Source: Heterodera schachtii (taxonomy: Eukaryota; Nematoda; Chromadorea; Rhabditida; Heteroderidae). From it: a stretch of 64,000 nucleotides of DNA. Below the pieces are notes generated by a model that ran no database searches, was not told the origin of the DNA, and saw only the letters and a program-made list of their open reading frames with translations. This document shows positions 35,801-47,300 of this stretch, piece by piece (position 1 is the stretch's first letter; every line of letters begins with the position of its first letter). Position numbers and translations under genes: made by a program. The stretch is from the NCBI GenBank assembly GCA_023374025.1, contig SIJG01000021.1:1633523-1697522 (forward strand), in the 5' to 3' direction.

Positions 35801-38800
35801 GCGCTTCCCATGATTCATTTTCATTTGTGTGCCTTTGCTCTCTTTTTTAACAAAAAAATTAAATATGGGCAACATTTTCTCATATATGTTATAAAAATCA
35901 TAAATGTTAACAGTGGAAAGAATGAACAAATAAATGTCTCAATAATTTAAAAAAACCCCTCGAGGCGCTTTATTTTATTAATAATTTATATTCCACCCAC
36001 AAATCAGCATTAAATTTGAACAATGGTTTGGGTGCTTTCTAAAAATTGAATTGGAAAGCAATTCTTTCATGATTTAGAAAATAAAAAAACATTTTTTTTT
36101 GTCGAGAGTCTCGACACGAGAAAAGAAACTTGAGTTTATCTCAGTGTTGGTTCTGCTCGGTTTTGCTTATTCGGTATTTTTGAGTCTCGACAACTGCAAA
36201 ATGCTATTAGCGCTTACCTGGCTAATTAGTTCAATTTTTTACCAAGTTACTCCCATTTTTTCTTTTTTGATCTTCTTGACAAATGTGCATTTTGTCTCAA
36301 AATTTGATTAATAATTCATGGTACATTTCGGCACACACATTTTTATAAGCGGCTGTTACGGACGGGCGGCGATGGCGCGACTGATCGGCAGCGGATTTTT
36401 TAGCGCGACTGATCACCAGTGATCAGCAGAGGGGTTTTTATCTGTGTAATCTCAGAAAAAAAGGAAGAACTTTTTTTCTGGTAGCGTTGCGCCGCGCCTA
36501 CATATTTAACCAGTCCCCCCCCCCCCCCCGCTTTCACATTGCTTCATCCAGGATCTTCTCCCGCTCCCTTCCTCCCCCTTTGTTGGGTGTTTTACCCCCT
36601 CCCCCCCCCCCCCCCCCCCCCCCCCCCCCGATTAAACTATGTTATGTGATATGATATGAATGATGTGCTATGTGATACGCATATGGGTTACCCATATGTT
36701 GTTGTTTTTGTTTGGCGTGGCTGAATGGAGAGTGATCTGTTCTGCTGACGATGGGCTGCTATTGCTGCTTCGCATTCTCATCATCAAATGGGCTTTTCCT
36801 CCGACAAAATGGAAAAAGTGGCCGCCGGCCGCTCCCCCTCCCCCCCCCACAAATAATAATAATATTCTCCAACAAGAAGCACTTTTATACCACGACATGC
36901 ATAAACACACACCGATTTTGGGTTTATTTTTATTGCTTGTGTGTGCTTCTTGCTGCACAACTGCTGCTTTGATGATGGCGCTAATGCGTGAGAGACAAAA
37001 ACAAACTCGTTGAGTTTGTTGCAAAAGCATTATCCATAAAAAATTTTTATGGGTAGGCTTTATCATTACAACCGGCAATTTTTCAGGGGATCGCCATAAT
37101 CTCTACTGTCCCCTACCCCACTCTCAACACTTTTCTTATGAAAATATGAAGAAAAGTCATTGATACCTGATTGTTCCGATTTGCAGAGCCATTTGGTTCA
37201 AATTTTTAAGAAAAGTCCAAGTGACACGCAAAAACTTTGAAAAATTCAAATCTCAACCCATTAAATCGTTTTCCTATTTATTCTTTAATGGTTTTTGAAA
37301 AAAATAAAATAAATAACATTAAATGAAAAACATTTATGAAGAACATGTATTCCATAATTTTTTTATTTTTTAAAATTTGTTCACTCACTACTAAATATTT
37401 TTAATCACTTACCTAATTTCCAAGTAACATAGATTATCTCATTTTTCATTATTACGTTTAATTGCTTAATTAGCGTCAGCCTTGTGCCGGCTCTGCTTCA
37501 TTCTCTTCTTCCTCTGCTGCCGCTGATCCGCGCCATTCATCGGCTGCACACTTTGGCACCGCCTCTCTGCAACACACTTCTTCCCAGGGTAATTAAGCCG
37601 CCTGACAAATTTTGTAAATTTTCCGGCTTTTTTATATCCGAAAAAGCATGGCCCTTTTATTACCACCATTAAGCTTGATTGTGCTTGGTCAAAAAGCAAA
37701 CAATGCGAATTTTTGCCTCCGAATTAATACAAAATTAGATCAAAAAATACCGAAACTCGAACATAACGCCTAAAATTTCTAATTAATCCGGATCGAATTT
37801 AATGGTTAGCACAGTGAGTTCTGCCATTGTTTTTTGTACGTTAAGTCTAAGCGATTTGTCCTTGATAATTTGATCAATATATTGATTTTTTGCATTTGAA
37901 TTCATCGAATCATTTTATAATTTCAAAAAATTCAATTACATTAGGACGATAATCACCGTTTTTACCACCCCCTACTAATGTCTGCTAATTTGACCTCAAT
38001 CCCCGCTCCGTCCCAGGCTCTTCCTTTAACTCTTCGGTCAGCCGATTCGCCACTGCGGCACCCACTCCACCGCCAAAGTGCCGAAACAGTGCCGCCACTT
38101 CCGGTGCCAACATGATGATGTCACCGTTAACAAGTGGGACAGTTACAGCCATGTTATTGTCACATGTGACCATGGACTAGATCTCTGATATAAATTATTT
38201 CATCCATCAATTTGAATTATCAGACGAGAAAAGCCCATAAAATTATTTGTGTCATCCCCTAATTGTTCGAGATTTTCGACTTTTACCCCATCCCTCCCTG
38301 AAAAGGTATGGGTGTGGAGCAAAATGGTGGTGGCACAGTCACTGCTCTGCGGCGATCGCACAACGAAAGCACCGGCAGCAGTGCGGGCGGTGGTGGCCTC
38401 CGGCGACTTCAGCAACAACAGTTCAGCCAGGTGTGTGTGATGTGATGATGTGTGCGTTTGACTTGGCACATCGTTTTTGCGTGAATTTTAACTCCCAATT
38501 TGCCAACGCCGGCTCGTTTCGGCATATTGGCTTTAGTCATGTTTATTAGGAATTAAACATAATTTGAAAAATTTTCCAACAAAATATAATACTTCCAGAA
38601 ATCGATCAGCTCCACCTCGTCGCGTTCCTCAATGGGAGCACTGAGCAGCGGGGGCAGTAAGGTGGGTGTGCCGCGTCGCGCGTTTCGGGTCGCCATTCTT
38701 TTTTTGTTTAATTAAGACAATTTGAGGGATTTTCAATTCATTTTTTTAAATGCATCTGATGCTTGGTTGGTGCTGGAAAAGCGTTACTGAAATTTTTTTC

Positions 38801-40854
38801 TAAAATTGAATTCGTTAAATTTAAGCTATATAAATCGACGATTGGATTTTTATTTTTAAAATTTCGGGAAATTTCGGTGCCAAAAGTGCCGCCGATGAGG
38901 AATTTTGCATTTATGAAATTTGTTGAGAATATTTAAATTTTCCCGCTAACCCCCTCCCCTTTTCAAAAAAAAAAAAAATTGAAAATTTAACAAAATTGGC
39001 TATCCTAGTAGTGCCGCTGCCGAAAAATGCCAGCATAAACCCTTTTTCCGATTTCGGCTCCCCATTTTCCATCCATCTATTTATATATTATTTTTTATTT
39101 CCGTCACAAAAGGTGTTCGGCGGTGCGTCGCCCTCGTCCGTGTCGATGAGCAACGGTCCGCGCGAGGAGCAAAACTTTCACCTGATCCGTGTTGGCTTTG
39201 ACGACACGCTGCAGGGCGAACTGATCAACGCGGCGACAATCAATTACAAAGTGAGTGCACCGGCGAACTGCTTGAGAGCAATAAATGAACGCCTCGAGCG
39301 TCTCGAACGGGATCAGTTTCCAACTAAAAATCTTCAAACAGAAATTTTACGAAATAGCAAAAAAACCAAAAAGTTATGGGGCCTCAAAAATCGAAATTTT
39401 GGCCTAAGGGCCCTTTTCCAGCTTTGTTCACTTTTTATTAATACCAAACTTTACATTTATTATTATTTTTTGCTTATTTTTACTAAAGAAAACAATCATA
39501 AAATTTTTAAATATAAAAAATGATTTTTTAAGTTGTTTTGTTATATTATACATTAATTAAAAATATATTTATCAGCCAAAATTTCGATTTTTGAGGCCCC
39601 ATAACTTTTTGGCTTCTTGCTATATGGGCGTAAATATTAAAATTTCACAATAGAAGTCGACCCTGCTCTATCCAATGGTATATAACACATATGCATTTTC
39701 TGACTTACAGTTCGGGTGGTTCCCTTGTTAGAATTTATTATAAGAAATTTTAAGAAATTTAGGTGAAAAATTTTAAGCAATTTTTGGAAAAACTTGAAAA
39801 AACTAGTTTTTTCTCATAAAATATGAAAAATGCCTGAAATTTGTCAAAGGATGTTTAATTTTTACTTTAAAACTTCAGTGTATAAAAGTGGAGAACGGCG
39901 ACCGAATGCCGCAGCTGATCGAGCGTGCGTTGGACAAACATTTGATGGACCCAACTGAAGCGCCCAACTACTGCTTGGTCCAATTGTTGCCGGACGGAAG
40001 TCGGTGGCCATTCAATCGCTATTTATCAATATAAACTAATCTTTCTCATGAATCGTCTTGGTCTTTCCTTCTGATCAACTTGTTGTGGCCAACACTCACT
40101 GATCAATGTTGATTGGTCTCTCAATCAATTAGCCGATTAGAAAAGGATTAGTGACTTAAATTGCACTTTGTCACTAGCTGACTTTTTCATCACTCTATTC
40201 TTTATCTGGTCATTCTCGGAATTCTGATCATTGATCTGGTCAACACCAATTACCAAATATACTTCAGTGACCTTATCTCTTAATCAGTTCACCGATTAGA
40301 AAAACACCAGTGACGTAATTGCACGTTGTCACTTACTAATTTTTCACTCTATTCTTTACCTGGGGCATTCTCGTAATTCTGATCAATCAACTGACTGACG
40401 CCGACCAGTAAATTTGATTTGATATTTCTTCTGATTTTGCTCCTTTGTCTGATCACATAATTTTCTTACATCAAAATTGGATAGATGGAAATTCATTTAT
40501 GACAAATTTTTTATTAAAAAGTTTCAATTTCAGGCGAGTTCGTTTTCCCTGACCATTGCAACCCGTTCTACGCGGTCGCGCCCGACCCCAGCTCTCCCAT
40601 GTTGGCCTGCGTGTTGCGCAAGCGTCGTGGCATCGGATCTGGAGGGGCGGCGGATAACTGCCAGCTTAGCCACCATGTTGAACTGCTCGTCCGGCTCCAC
40701 TCGTTCGGCGGCTGCGATGCTGGCCGCACAGCAGCAACAAAATAACGGCACAACCGGCGGCGGTGGTGGTGGTGGCACATCGTCCGCGTTGGCGAAGAAG
40801 CTGAACAAGCAGAAGCGCAACAATTTGTTGCGATGGAGCAGCGGCTTCTTGTGA
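20834..40854 (+). CDS. rgl-1: RalGDS/RGL-type guanine nucleotide exchange factor
   Basis: Twenty-four exons, about 1,295 codons: 20834-20941, 21814-21972, 22404-22525, 23125-23296, 23767-23936, 24137-24231, 24759-24959, 25649-25720, 26699-26791, 27165-27277, 27770-27948, 28572-28708, 29335-29510, 32744-32951, 33270-33389, 33834-34385, 34791-34999, 37474-37588, 38017-38133, 38306-38430, 38599-38661, 39113-39250, 39879-39999, 40534-40854. N-terminus [19 protein letters not shown]; RasGEF_N about 37-190 ([29 protein letters not shown]); RasGEF about 320-600 ([42 protein letters not shown]); a long Ser/Gly/Ala/Gln linker; RA domain about 1115-1215 ([33 protein letters not shown]). The family activates Ral downstream of Ras. 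One-base frame breaks interrupt exons 4 (near 23180), 14 (near 32800) and 24 (near 40660), each in or beside low-complexity sequence; assembly error is as likely as decay. Exon 11 follows a CG, not AG. Confidence 0.88.
21180..21270 (+). repeat. Interior segment of a foldback family
   Basis: CTTGGTATCA, CCTCTATTAGCCTGCAAA and AAAGTTATGACC occur here in the same order and spacing as in the elements at 9933-10408 and 25139-25521. No clear ends could be placed in this intron. Confidence 0.5.
22210..22320 (+). repeat. CGGCGGTGCC-family dispersed repeat
   Basis: GGTCCGGCGGTGCCATTAGG, then GCCGCCGAGAAAATTTTT, then a run of about 11 C. The motif recurs at about 11975, 20040 (reverse), 26225, 26465 (reverse), 53545 and 54110, often with GCGCGTTTTTTCCAAAAAACTT just upstream. 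It is a GC-tipped non-autonomous repeat family scattered through introns and spacers. Confidence 0.55.
25139..25521. mobile_element. 383-bp MITE in an RGL intron, with target-site duplication
   Basis: The left end GGTGCTATGACGTTAGTC and the right end GACTAACGTCCCAGCACC are inverted repeats, followed inwards by AAAAACCATCAAATG and its complement. The 8-bp duplication GACGGAAC sits at 25131-25138 and 25522-25529. The body is itself a large palindrome (CTATTAGCCT on the left, a reversed version near 25400). Size and 8-bp duplication fit a hAT-type MITE, and it lies just 127 bp upstream of RGL exon 8. Confidence 0.85.
26025..26420 (+). repeat. Composite GC-tipped repeat in an RGL intron
   Basis: ACAAGGGGTGCGCC at about 25987-26000 is answered by the reverse complement GGCGCACCCCTTGT at 26400-26413, so the block is a foldback of about 430 bp. 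Inside are TTTTTTGCGGCGCG, a CGGCGGTGCCGATAGGCGCC motif and a run of about 14 G. Short open frames inside come from T and G runs and are not genes. Confidence 0.6.
26835..28375. repeat. Cluster of long poly-G and poly-C tracts
   Basis: Runs of 9-20 G or C occur near 26836, 27505, 28145, 28235, 28270, 28300 and 28351 in RGL introns. Comparable tracts are near 22298, 36512, 36600-36630, 53955 and 53228. They sit in repeats and in otherwise AT-rich introns, and several could form G-quadruplexes. Their exact lengths are the least reliable part of any assembly. Confidence 0.6.
29577..30030. mobile_element. Foldback element with GGCGTGATTTTG minisatellite arms
   Basis: The left end carries three copies of CAAAATCACGCCG-type words; the right end carries at least six reversed copies (CGGCGTGATTTTG, CGGCGTGATTTCGG). 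Between them the AT-rich interior is also palindromic (AAATTTTCTAAGAATTTT against its complement). Same architecture as 9933-10408 but a different word. It lies in RGL intron 13. Confidence 0.7.
30300..30470. repeat. Minisatellite of CGGACATTTGCGCCC-type words
   Basis: About ten imperfect copies of a 15-16-bp word (CCCGGACATTTGCGC, with a variant in which CATTTG becomes its complement CAAATG) follow each other. No opposing arm was found, so it may be half of a foldback element. Open frames across it are artefacts of the repeat. Confidence 0.6.
30560..32240. repeat. Three diverged copies of a local repeat around the nested peptide gene
   Basis: The word series TTAATGRCTGCRTATTCGC / AAAAAATAAT / GGCAAAAT recurs at about 30585-30630, 31425-31465 and 31805-31850. 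Each is followed by AATTNCTTCCTTAA, and two by GATGGTC..AATGAT..CGGCGTGAATGGCC-type sequence (31530-31580; 32165-32210). Only the first interval carries the peptide exons, which suggests duplication of the locus followed by loss of coding copies. Confidence 0.5.
30888..31224 (-). CDS. Secreted six-cysteine peptide precursor nested in RGL intron 13
   Basis: Two exons on the opposite strand to RGL: 31224-31044 and 30961-30888, joined at a clean GTGAGC donor and TTTTTTAG acceptor; 84 aa. Residues 1-31 form a signal peptide (hydrophobic core [14 protein letters not shown]). Residues 32-61 are an acidic propeptide ending RFKR, a furin-type R-x-K-R site at the intron junction. The predicted mature peptide, residues 62-84, has six cysteines at 63, 67, 72, 77, 80 and 83 (C-x3-C-x4-C-x4-C-x2-C-x2-C) and ends in Gly just before the stop, the usual donor for C-terminal amidation. 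The precursor layout resembles neuropeptide, hormone and disulfide-rich toxin precursors; I recognise no family. In a plant parasite a secreted effector is also possible. No homology evidence is available, so function is unknown. Confidence 0.72.
34386..37473. other. RGL introns 16 and 17: non-coding content
   Basis: Apart from exon 34791-34999 nothing codes. There is a CT-rich stretch at 35190-35340 (repeated GATCTAGG..TTTCGTC), a run of about 29 C at 36600-36630, and several long frames at 36660-37080 on both strands that lack splice sites or recognisable domains. Confidence 0.5.
39335..39635. mobile_element. MITE-like inverted repeat in an RGL intron
   Basis: The left arm (about 39343-39405: CCAAAAAGTTATGGGGCCTC, then AAAATCGAAATTTTGGC) is answered by the right arm (39578-39630: GCCAAAATTTCGATTTTTGAGG, then CCCATAACTTTTTGG). 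The outer ends TTTTACG and CGTAAA also pair. No unambiguous target-site duplication. Confidence 0.7.
40060..40400. repeat. Tandem duplication of about 175 bp in the last RGL intron
   Basis: Two adjacent units share CCGATTAGAAAA, GTGAC..AATTGCAC..TTGTCACT, TCACTCTATTCTTTA and ATTCTCG..AATTCTGATCA. Many TGATCA words occur in the interval. The function is unknown; it could be simple duplication or an int`ronic enhancer. Confidence 0.6.
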
Positions 40855-42276
40855 TGACTAAATTTGTTTTTTGGGCCACGGCATTGGCATGGCATGCCCC
40901 ACGGCAAGTTGAGAGAGAGAGAGAAATTGCAAGGACATTTAAGGAGTGAATAGACAGTTAAGGACTGATGAGTAAGGCGAGCATTTGTATTTATTTAAGT
41001 ATTTTTTCTACGGCTTTATTTGCTGAGAAACGCATAAAAATATTTATAGCCAAAAAAGTGTCATTTTAGTGTCAATATCCATAAATATAAAGAATTTTCG
41101 ATCAATATATTGATAAATATTTTGCATTTTTGTGCAATTTCTTAACAAAAATGCAGTGAAAATGAAAAATACACTTCACTAAGAATTGTTTGAAAAAATT
41201 CGGGGTTTTTTTTTTTTGTAAACCTTAAATCCTGCCCCACTGATGAGAAATACAATTAGGGTCTTCTGGGAAAGGTTGCCAAAGGCTTTGTCATTTAATT
41301 TGAAAATCGAAAAAATTCATTCCATTTAAGGTCCATCTCGGCACACAGTTTCTTAACACACCAATTGCACTGCCATCTCTCCGTTTCCATAAATCCTTGC
41401 CTTGTTGGCCAAACAAAATTTGGGATTTTTATATTTATTCCATTTTTATAAAAAATTATTGATAAACTTTATGCTAATCTGCTGTATCATTAAATTGGCT
41501 ATCATCTTCCACAATAATATGTATTCTTTTTTTCATAAAAAACTCACTTTTTTGTATTTTGTTGTCATTATCAACAAATTTGTGCTTGTCCTTGTAACTT
41601 TTTGTTAATTATTTCGCTAAATTTGGACTAACTATGGATGTACAAGGGATTTCGATGGCGTTTTTTGCCTCTAAGTTAATGTCAAATCAATGAAAACCCA
41701 GTCAAAAATTTTGAAAATTTTATTTGGAATTTTAGAAAATTAAACAACTCTCCTTTAATTTTCGAAATTCACTCCATTCCTGTAATACAAAAATAATTTA
41801 ATAATTTTTCCAATAATAAAATAATTTTACTCTTCGTTTCCTCATTTCGAATTCAAATGCCTTCGTTTTGCCGCCCTCTTGCTTCAATAAGAAATGTTAC
41901 AGAAAAATGTCATTCATCATTATTTTTATTCATTTTTTTTTTTTTTTGCACTTTTGACGAGAATGCTTTTTCATATTTTTATGATTTAACTTTTGCTGCA
42001 TTATTTTGTAATTGTTTCTTTTTAAAATAAATTATATTGTCAAATTTTGCTCCATTAAATAGAACTTTTTTAAGGGAATCAAGAAATTTGTAATTCCCAG
42101 ACCGTCACAAAGGAAAAGAAAAAAGCAAAAAGTTTTTTTTTACCAGCTCTTCGTTTATCTCCGATGGTTCAAATAATATGAATTAAAACGGCTAGTAAAA
42201 AAGTTCATTTGCAAGAAATTGATAATTTTGTTTAAATTTTCAATTTATTTGTAAAGGACATATGGCATTTGCCATT
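40855..42276. other. Spacer between the convergent RGL and saposin genes
   Basis: AT-rich, with no coding sequence recognised. A short (GA)n run at 40912-40922 follows the RGL stop. The region should contain both 3' UTRs; several AATAAA-like words are present but none can be singled out. Confidence 0.5.
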
Positions 42277-43596
42277 TCATTTCTTGCACATGAAAATAAA
42301 TTTACATAGTTTTTTAGCCTCTTTCTCATCCAAATAAAATTTTATGATTTGTTTGATCCCATTTGTAATCACGTAAACATGGTCTTCACAGTGCTCTTTC
42401 ACATCCGGCTGCTCGAGTCGCGCACACATCACCTTTAGGCCGGCAAACATTCCACCAAAATATTCTGCGACCTGGGTTGAAATGGAGCACGAATGAAAAA
42501 AATGTTTTTTAAATATTTATGAATATATCATTGAGATGTGCATTTTTATTTTCTTTAATTTACCTTTTTTGCTTTGACGTGGATGAGTCTACAGTAGGCG
42601 CAACTGATAGGGCCCGTCTTATTGTAGGTCATTGCATTGCTATATTTAGTTGGAAAAGGTTTTAATTAAATAATAGAGGTTATATGGCAATTGTCAAATC
42701 AGTGCAAAACCAAAAATTTATTATTGCTTACCAATTTTGATCCACCAAATTACAAAAGACGTCCTCTGAGCTTAATTCCAGCGAAATAGAAACTGCTCCT
42801 TGAAAAATTGTGTCGATCATTGTGCTGCATTCGGCGGGTGTAATCGGCGACTCCAGCAACGAATTGCACAAAATTTGCATTCCAAGAGAGCCTCCGATGA
42901 AACTGCTCCTTAGTCCCTGTTTAGTTTGTAAAATTGATTTTTCCCAGTAAAAATGCCAGCTGCTATTACGAAAGCACTTAAATAATAAATAAAACACACT
43001 TCCTGGATGAAGATTGAGGTGCCATTGCAAAGGCACCCGTTTCCCTGTTTGCTCATCAGATCCTGTAGATAAGTGTTCAGCATGTTTGTCGCTCCCTTTT
43101 CTTCCCGAAAAGAAACGCCCTTCTCGGCAGCTGCTTGCTTCTCGCTAAATGTTATATTTGTAATGAACAATGAAATTTTTTTGAAAAGCGGCGCGGTATG
43201 TTGGGGTTAACCCCTCTTCCGTAAAGCCAAGGGTTGGCTACGCCTTTAATTTCTTGAAAACAAAATAAAATACATATAAAAGAAAAAAACACAATTTTTA
43301 AATTTTATACCGAAAATTTGTCAAAAAAACTTACATTAATTTGCGCAAAACGCTCATTTGTTCGGCTGCCTTTTGATGACCTCTTTCAGCCTGACGAAGA
43401 AGACGCACAAGTTCCACTGGATCGTCAAGAAAATTGCCTTTGTCGTAAAAAATATTATGGGGTTTAAAATTAAATAAAATTATTAAAAAATTCTTTTTTC
43501 ACTTTTTACCGTATTTTATTGTTGTTTCGGGCTCGAAATGACCATTCCCAATTTGGGAGAGGAAATGAGCACAAATATCAAAAAGATCAGAAACAT
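42277..43596 (-). CDS. Secreted protein with two saposin-B-like domains
   Basis: Exons read downwards: about 43596-43510, 43437-43335, 43144-43000, 42916-42732, 42639-42564, 42471-42277. The C-terminal domain has the six-cysteine saposin pattern (SCAYCRLIHVKAKK; VMCARLEQPDVKEHCED; KKLCKFIFMC), and a second six-cysteine domain precedes it (GCLCNGTS; ILCNSLLESPITPAEC; DVFCNLVDQNWC) with a possible N-glycosylation site at NGT. Residues before them are helical and charged (VRLLRQAERGHQKAAEQM). Saposin-like proteins bind or disrupt membranes and lipids. The first exon has an ATG at 43596 with a strong signal peptide (MFLIFLIFVLISS), but in a frame one base off from the rest; the correct frame is open but has no start. 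A one-base indel between about 43540 and 43510 (real, or an assembly error) would explain this. All later phases are consistent. Confidence 0.75.
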
Positions 43597-44338
43597 AATA
43601 AAATATTATTTTAACAATTTTTTTCACTGCTTAAATAGAGGAAACTTATTCCATATTAATCATTGTTTTATTGCTTATATTTTAGCCATATAATTGGTGA
43701 TGGAATTTTTAAAATGTCGCCCTTTTGAATGCAAAAATGACTGTCCAATTCTGCTGGCATTTGATACAAAACCTTGACGGAATAGTCAATTCAGAAAAGT
43801 GAACAAAAATTGATTTTTAAGCAGATTAATAAAATTTGTGTGCGTCGATTAATTATTTAAAAAAATAAAATAATTCTTATGGCAAATATTTTAACTTTTT
43901 CGTTTATGCAAATGCTGACAACAGGATTTTTGACGATGAGATTATTGGTGTGATAATGAAGACTGGGATATTTGCTTAAATATTTATCCCCCATTTATCA
44001 CTCTCGTCGATTTGTGGAACCGATGGGACAAGGTCAAGAAGAGAAACTCAATTCACATAATACAAAATGGCATATGAAAGGTCAAACGACTAATAATTGG
44101 TCGCCCGTCCATTTGCCTACTCACAACTCAGTCAACATTTTTTAATTAAAAAAAGTTGGCGTATAGAATAAAAAACAGGACGATTGGTTACTGTGTCAAA
44201 AATAGGACATTGGTTACTGTGTCAAATGAAGGACAATTTGTCTAATCAATTTTTTTAAATATGAATAACAGCAATATTAGACAAATGAGAGATTCAATGA
44301 GTAAATTGCAAAATTGTCTATGATTTATCCGCTTTTGC
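43597..44338. other. Spacer with duplicated 3' flank of gene D
   Basis: No gene. The block 44050-44150 (GGCATATGAAAGGTCAAAC, then AATTGGTCGCCCGT) and 44265-44335 (AGAGATTCAATGAGTAAATT, then TGTCTATGATTTAT) recur at 51305-51385 and 51470-51535 beyond gene E, showing that the duplication includes the 3' flanks. Confidence 0.6.
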
Positions 44339-47300
44339 TTATTTCACAGTAACATCAATGGCCAATTTCACTTTGTCCTCTTTTCTGTTGTAAAAGCCTT
44401 TTCTCGGGTCCAACAATTCCTTAATCATAAAAATTTGAAATTTAAAAAGGCATTTTAAATGCAAATCACCGCAAATGTAATGAAATTGCGGGATCCCCAG
44501 CCATTATGTTCATTGTTTCGAATATGTGCATTAAATTTGGTCATTAAATCCGCCACACCGCACTTTTGTGAAACAATTCGAATGATTGCCGAACACTTAA
44601 AGCTCCAATTTTCTGCTCAATATAAATTAATTAGTTAATTAATAGTATTAATTAGCCTTTAATTACACCTTCTGTTGGAGAATCGCACAAAAGGTAAATG
44701 CCCAACAATTTCTCATTGCCAGTGCTTCCATTTTTCGGACTTATTTGTGCTAATATTCGTAATGAAAATCCTTTGATGTGCACAGCTTCGCTTTTACGTT
44801 CACTCCCATGATTTCTCGTGCAAATCCCGACACTTTTTCAATTTCCATCGAAAGCGTTCCATAAGATTCGTCTGGATCAGAAATGAATTTCTCCGTTTTT
44901 TTCATTTTTCACTATAACATCAATGGCCAATGTCACTTTATCCCCCTTTCTGTTGTAAAAACCATACTTCGGGTTCACCAATTCCTTAATTGCCCATAAT
45001 TAGGTCAATTAAGGCAAAATCAAATTGGCACTCACTGCATAGGAAATGAAATTGTTGAAACCCAGCCAGCTCTTTTTCTTGTTAATGAGACGGTCACAAA
45101 GTGTCCCGGTGGAATTGTCCAAATTGTTGTCCACCCCTTTCTTTTGCGAGACAATTCGAAAAGTGGCCGAACAAACGCAGCACAAATTCGAATCTTAAAA
45201 CAAATAAAATAATATTTTTTTAGTAATTTTATTTTTTGTAATTTTACTAATTTTACCGTAGATTTCATAATTTAAATGCCAATAAATGTACAAATATTAG
45301 ATTAAATTTGATTAATTATTTTAGAAAGTTAATATAATTCTTAATTTATTTAATATTTGTAATTTTTGGCATTTAAAAATTGTTTATGTGAAATCTGTCC
45401 GATAAAACTATGAAAGTGCCATTTTTTTTTACCTTCTTTTGGCGCAATACAGCAAAGGTAAAAGCCAAAAACACTTTCTCTGTTTTTTATAATTGTTCTT
45501 ATTTGTGCCCAAAGTCTCCATCCAAATCCCATTATTGGCACAGTTTTGCTGTATCGGCGACTCCCCACATCTTCTCTCACAAATTCAGACAATTTTTCAA
45601 TGTCCATTACAATTGTGCCATGAGGTAAAATTCGTCCATGGCATGGAAATTGCAGTGGGTACAGTATGCCGTTGGAGATCCCACGAAAAATTGGAGGGAT
45701 ATGGTACTGTTCAATGCCGGTCACTTCTTCCGCTGTTAACAAGCCGAAAGGAACTAATGGCGAAAATTTGCTTTTAGAAATTAATTCATCAACTTTCAAA
45801 TGGATATTAAATTTGTCCGGATCTGACTAATTGCAACGGTTAGAGGTACCAATTTTTCAGAGTTTTAAATCGGTTCAAAAATCGGCTTAACGCTTTTCCC
45901 AAGATTTTTTTTTGATTTTTAGGTTCAGATCAGAACTTTGTCTAGTCCAAAGCTATCGATCGATTGGTCTTTTTTTTTACCAATTTTCTCAGAAAATTCT
46001 ATTTTCTGGACGAGCGGAAAACGATTTTTGAACAGTGCTGGGCCAAGGAGTTGACGAAGATTCTCTGATGAACATTCAACGCCATTTTCACGGCATTTTG
46101 CGTCAGCCCAACGGAGTGCCGAAAAAACAATTAAAATTAATGGAAAATAATTATTAATTAAAATTAATTTATTTTAAAGTAATTTACTGCTTTCCAAACA
46201 GAAATTTCTTCAATGATTTGCAATTCGTCACGTCCCAAAATTTCGCATAACAATTTTTGGTCAATTTGCAAAAATTCCTCCGATTTGAGCAAATCGTCCG
46301 CAATTTTGTCAATGTAAGCCAAACACCGTTGAACAAAGTCTTAAAGAAAAAAAACAAACTTTATTAATGATAGTTATACATTTTTTTTTGTTAATATATA
46401 TAAAATAATTATTCATTTTTACTGACATTTTTTTGCCATGCCAAATTAGGAAGCCCATTAGTTAATTCGATCATTTTAATTAATGATTTTTGGGTCTTTA
46501 AATGGAACATAAGTCATTTCACATTATAAAAATGTGTTATTTTTGCATTTATTCCTCCACCTCTAAGTCGAAAAGGCGAGTCTGGGCATATGCAAAGCAA
46601 ACATTGCGAAGATTTGAAATGGGAACATCCAAACATTGGTCAGCAAGGCCAGGGATAGTTGTACTTTTTGGCTAAAATATTAATTATTTATTTTATTAAA
46701 TTTAATTTGGCGAAATAAAATTCACCAGCGTAAAGCACTGCCATGGCATTGTCTCCGTTTAATTCACTCAAATCACCGGCGTAAATGAAGTTTAACATCA
46801 CTTTGAATGCTGCCGCTTCAACGTCGGGGACCTCCACCACAGGGCACTTAGCGGAGGCTAATGAAAATTAATTCGTTTAATTAGCTGAGTCCATTAGATA
46901 ATTAAATTAGGGTTCAGCCCCGACCCCGAGCTCCCCGACCCCGATCCCCGACATTTTTGGGCCTATTCCCCGCCCCGACCCCCGACATGTCGCCCCCCGA
47001 GGTCCCCGGCCCCCGACTTTTTGCTCCCCGACTCCCCGATATTAATTCGGGTAATTGGGGACTCCGGCGTTTAAAAATTTAAAAGTTAATTCATCCACGA
47101 AGACGGGAAATATTGAAAATTTTTGAGATTTTGAACAAATTTTCTTAATAAAATTCATTAAAAATTACGAAAAACTTTCATTTTAAAGTTTTCTTTTCTC
47201 AAAAACCAGCGAAATAAATAATCAGAAAAAAAAGCTTAAAAAGACAAAGTAATAAAAACAATAAAAAATATAGAAAAAATTAATAAAAAATTTAATTAGT

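Noticed and set aside
37985..38173. Minus-strand 62-codon frame
   Set aside because: Antisense shadow of RGL exon 19 (38017-38133), which fits the plus-strand splice phases on both sides.
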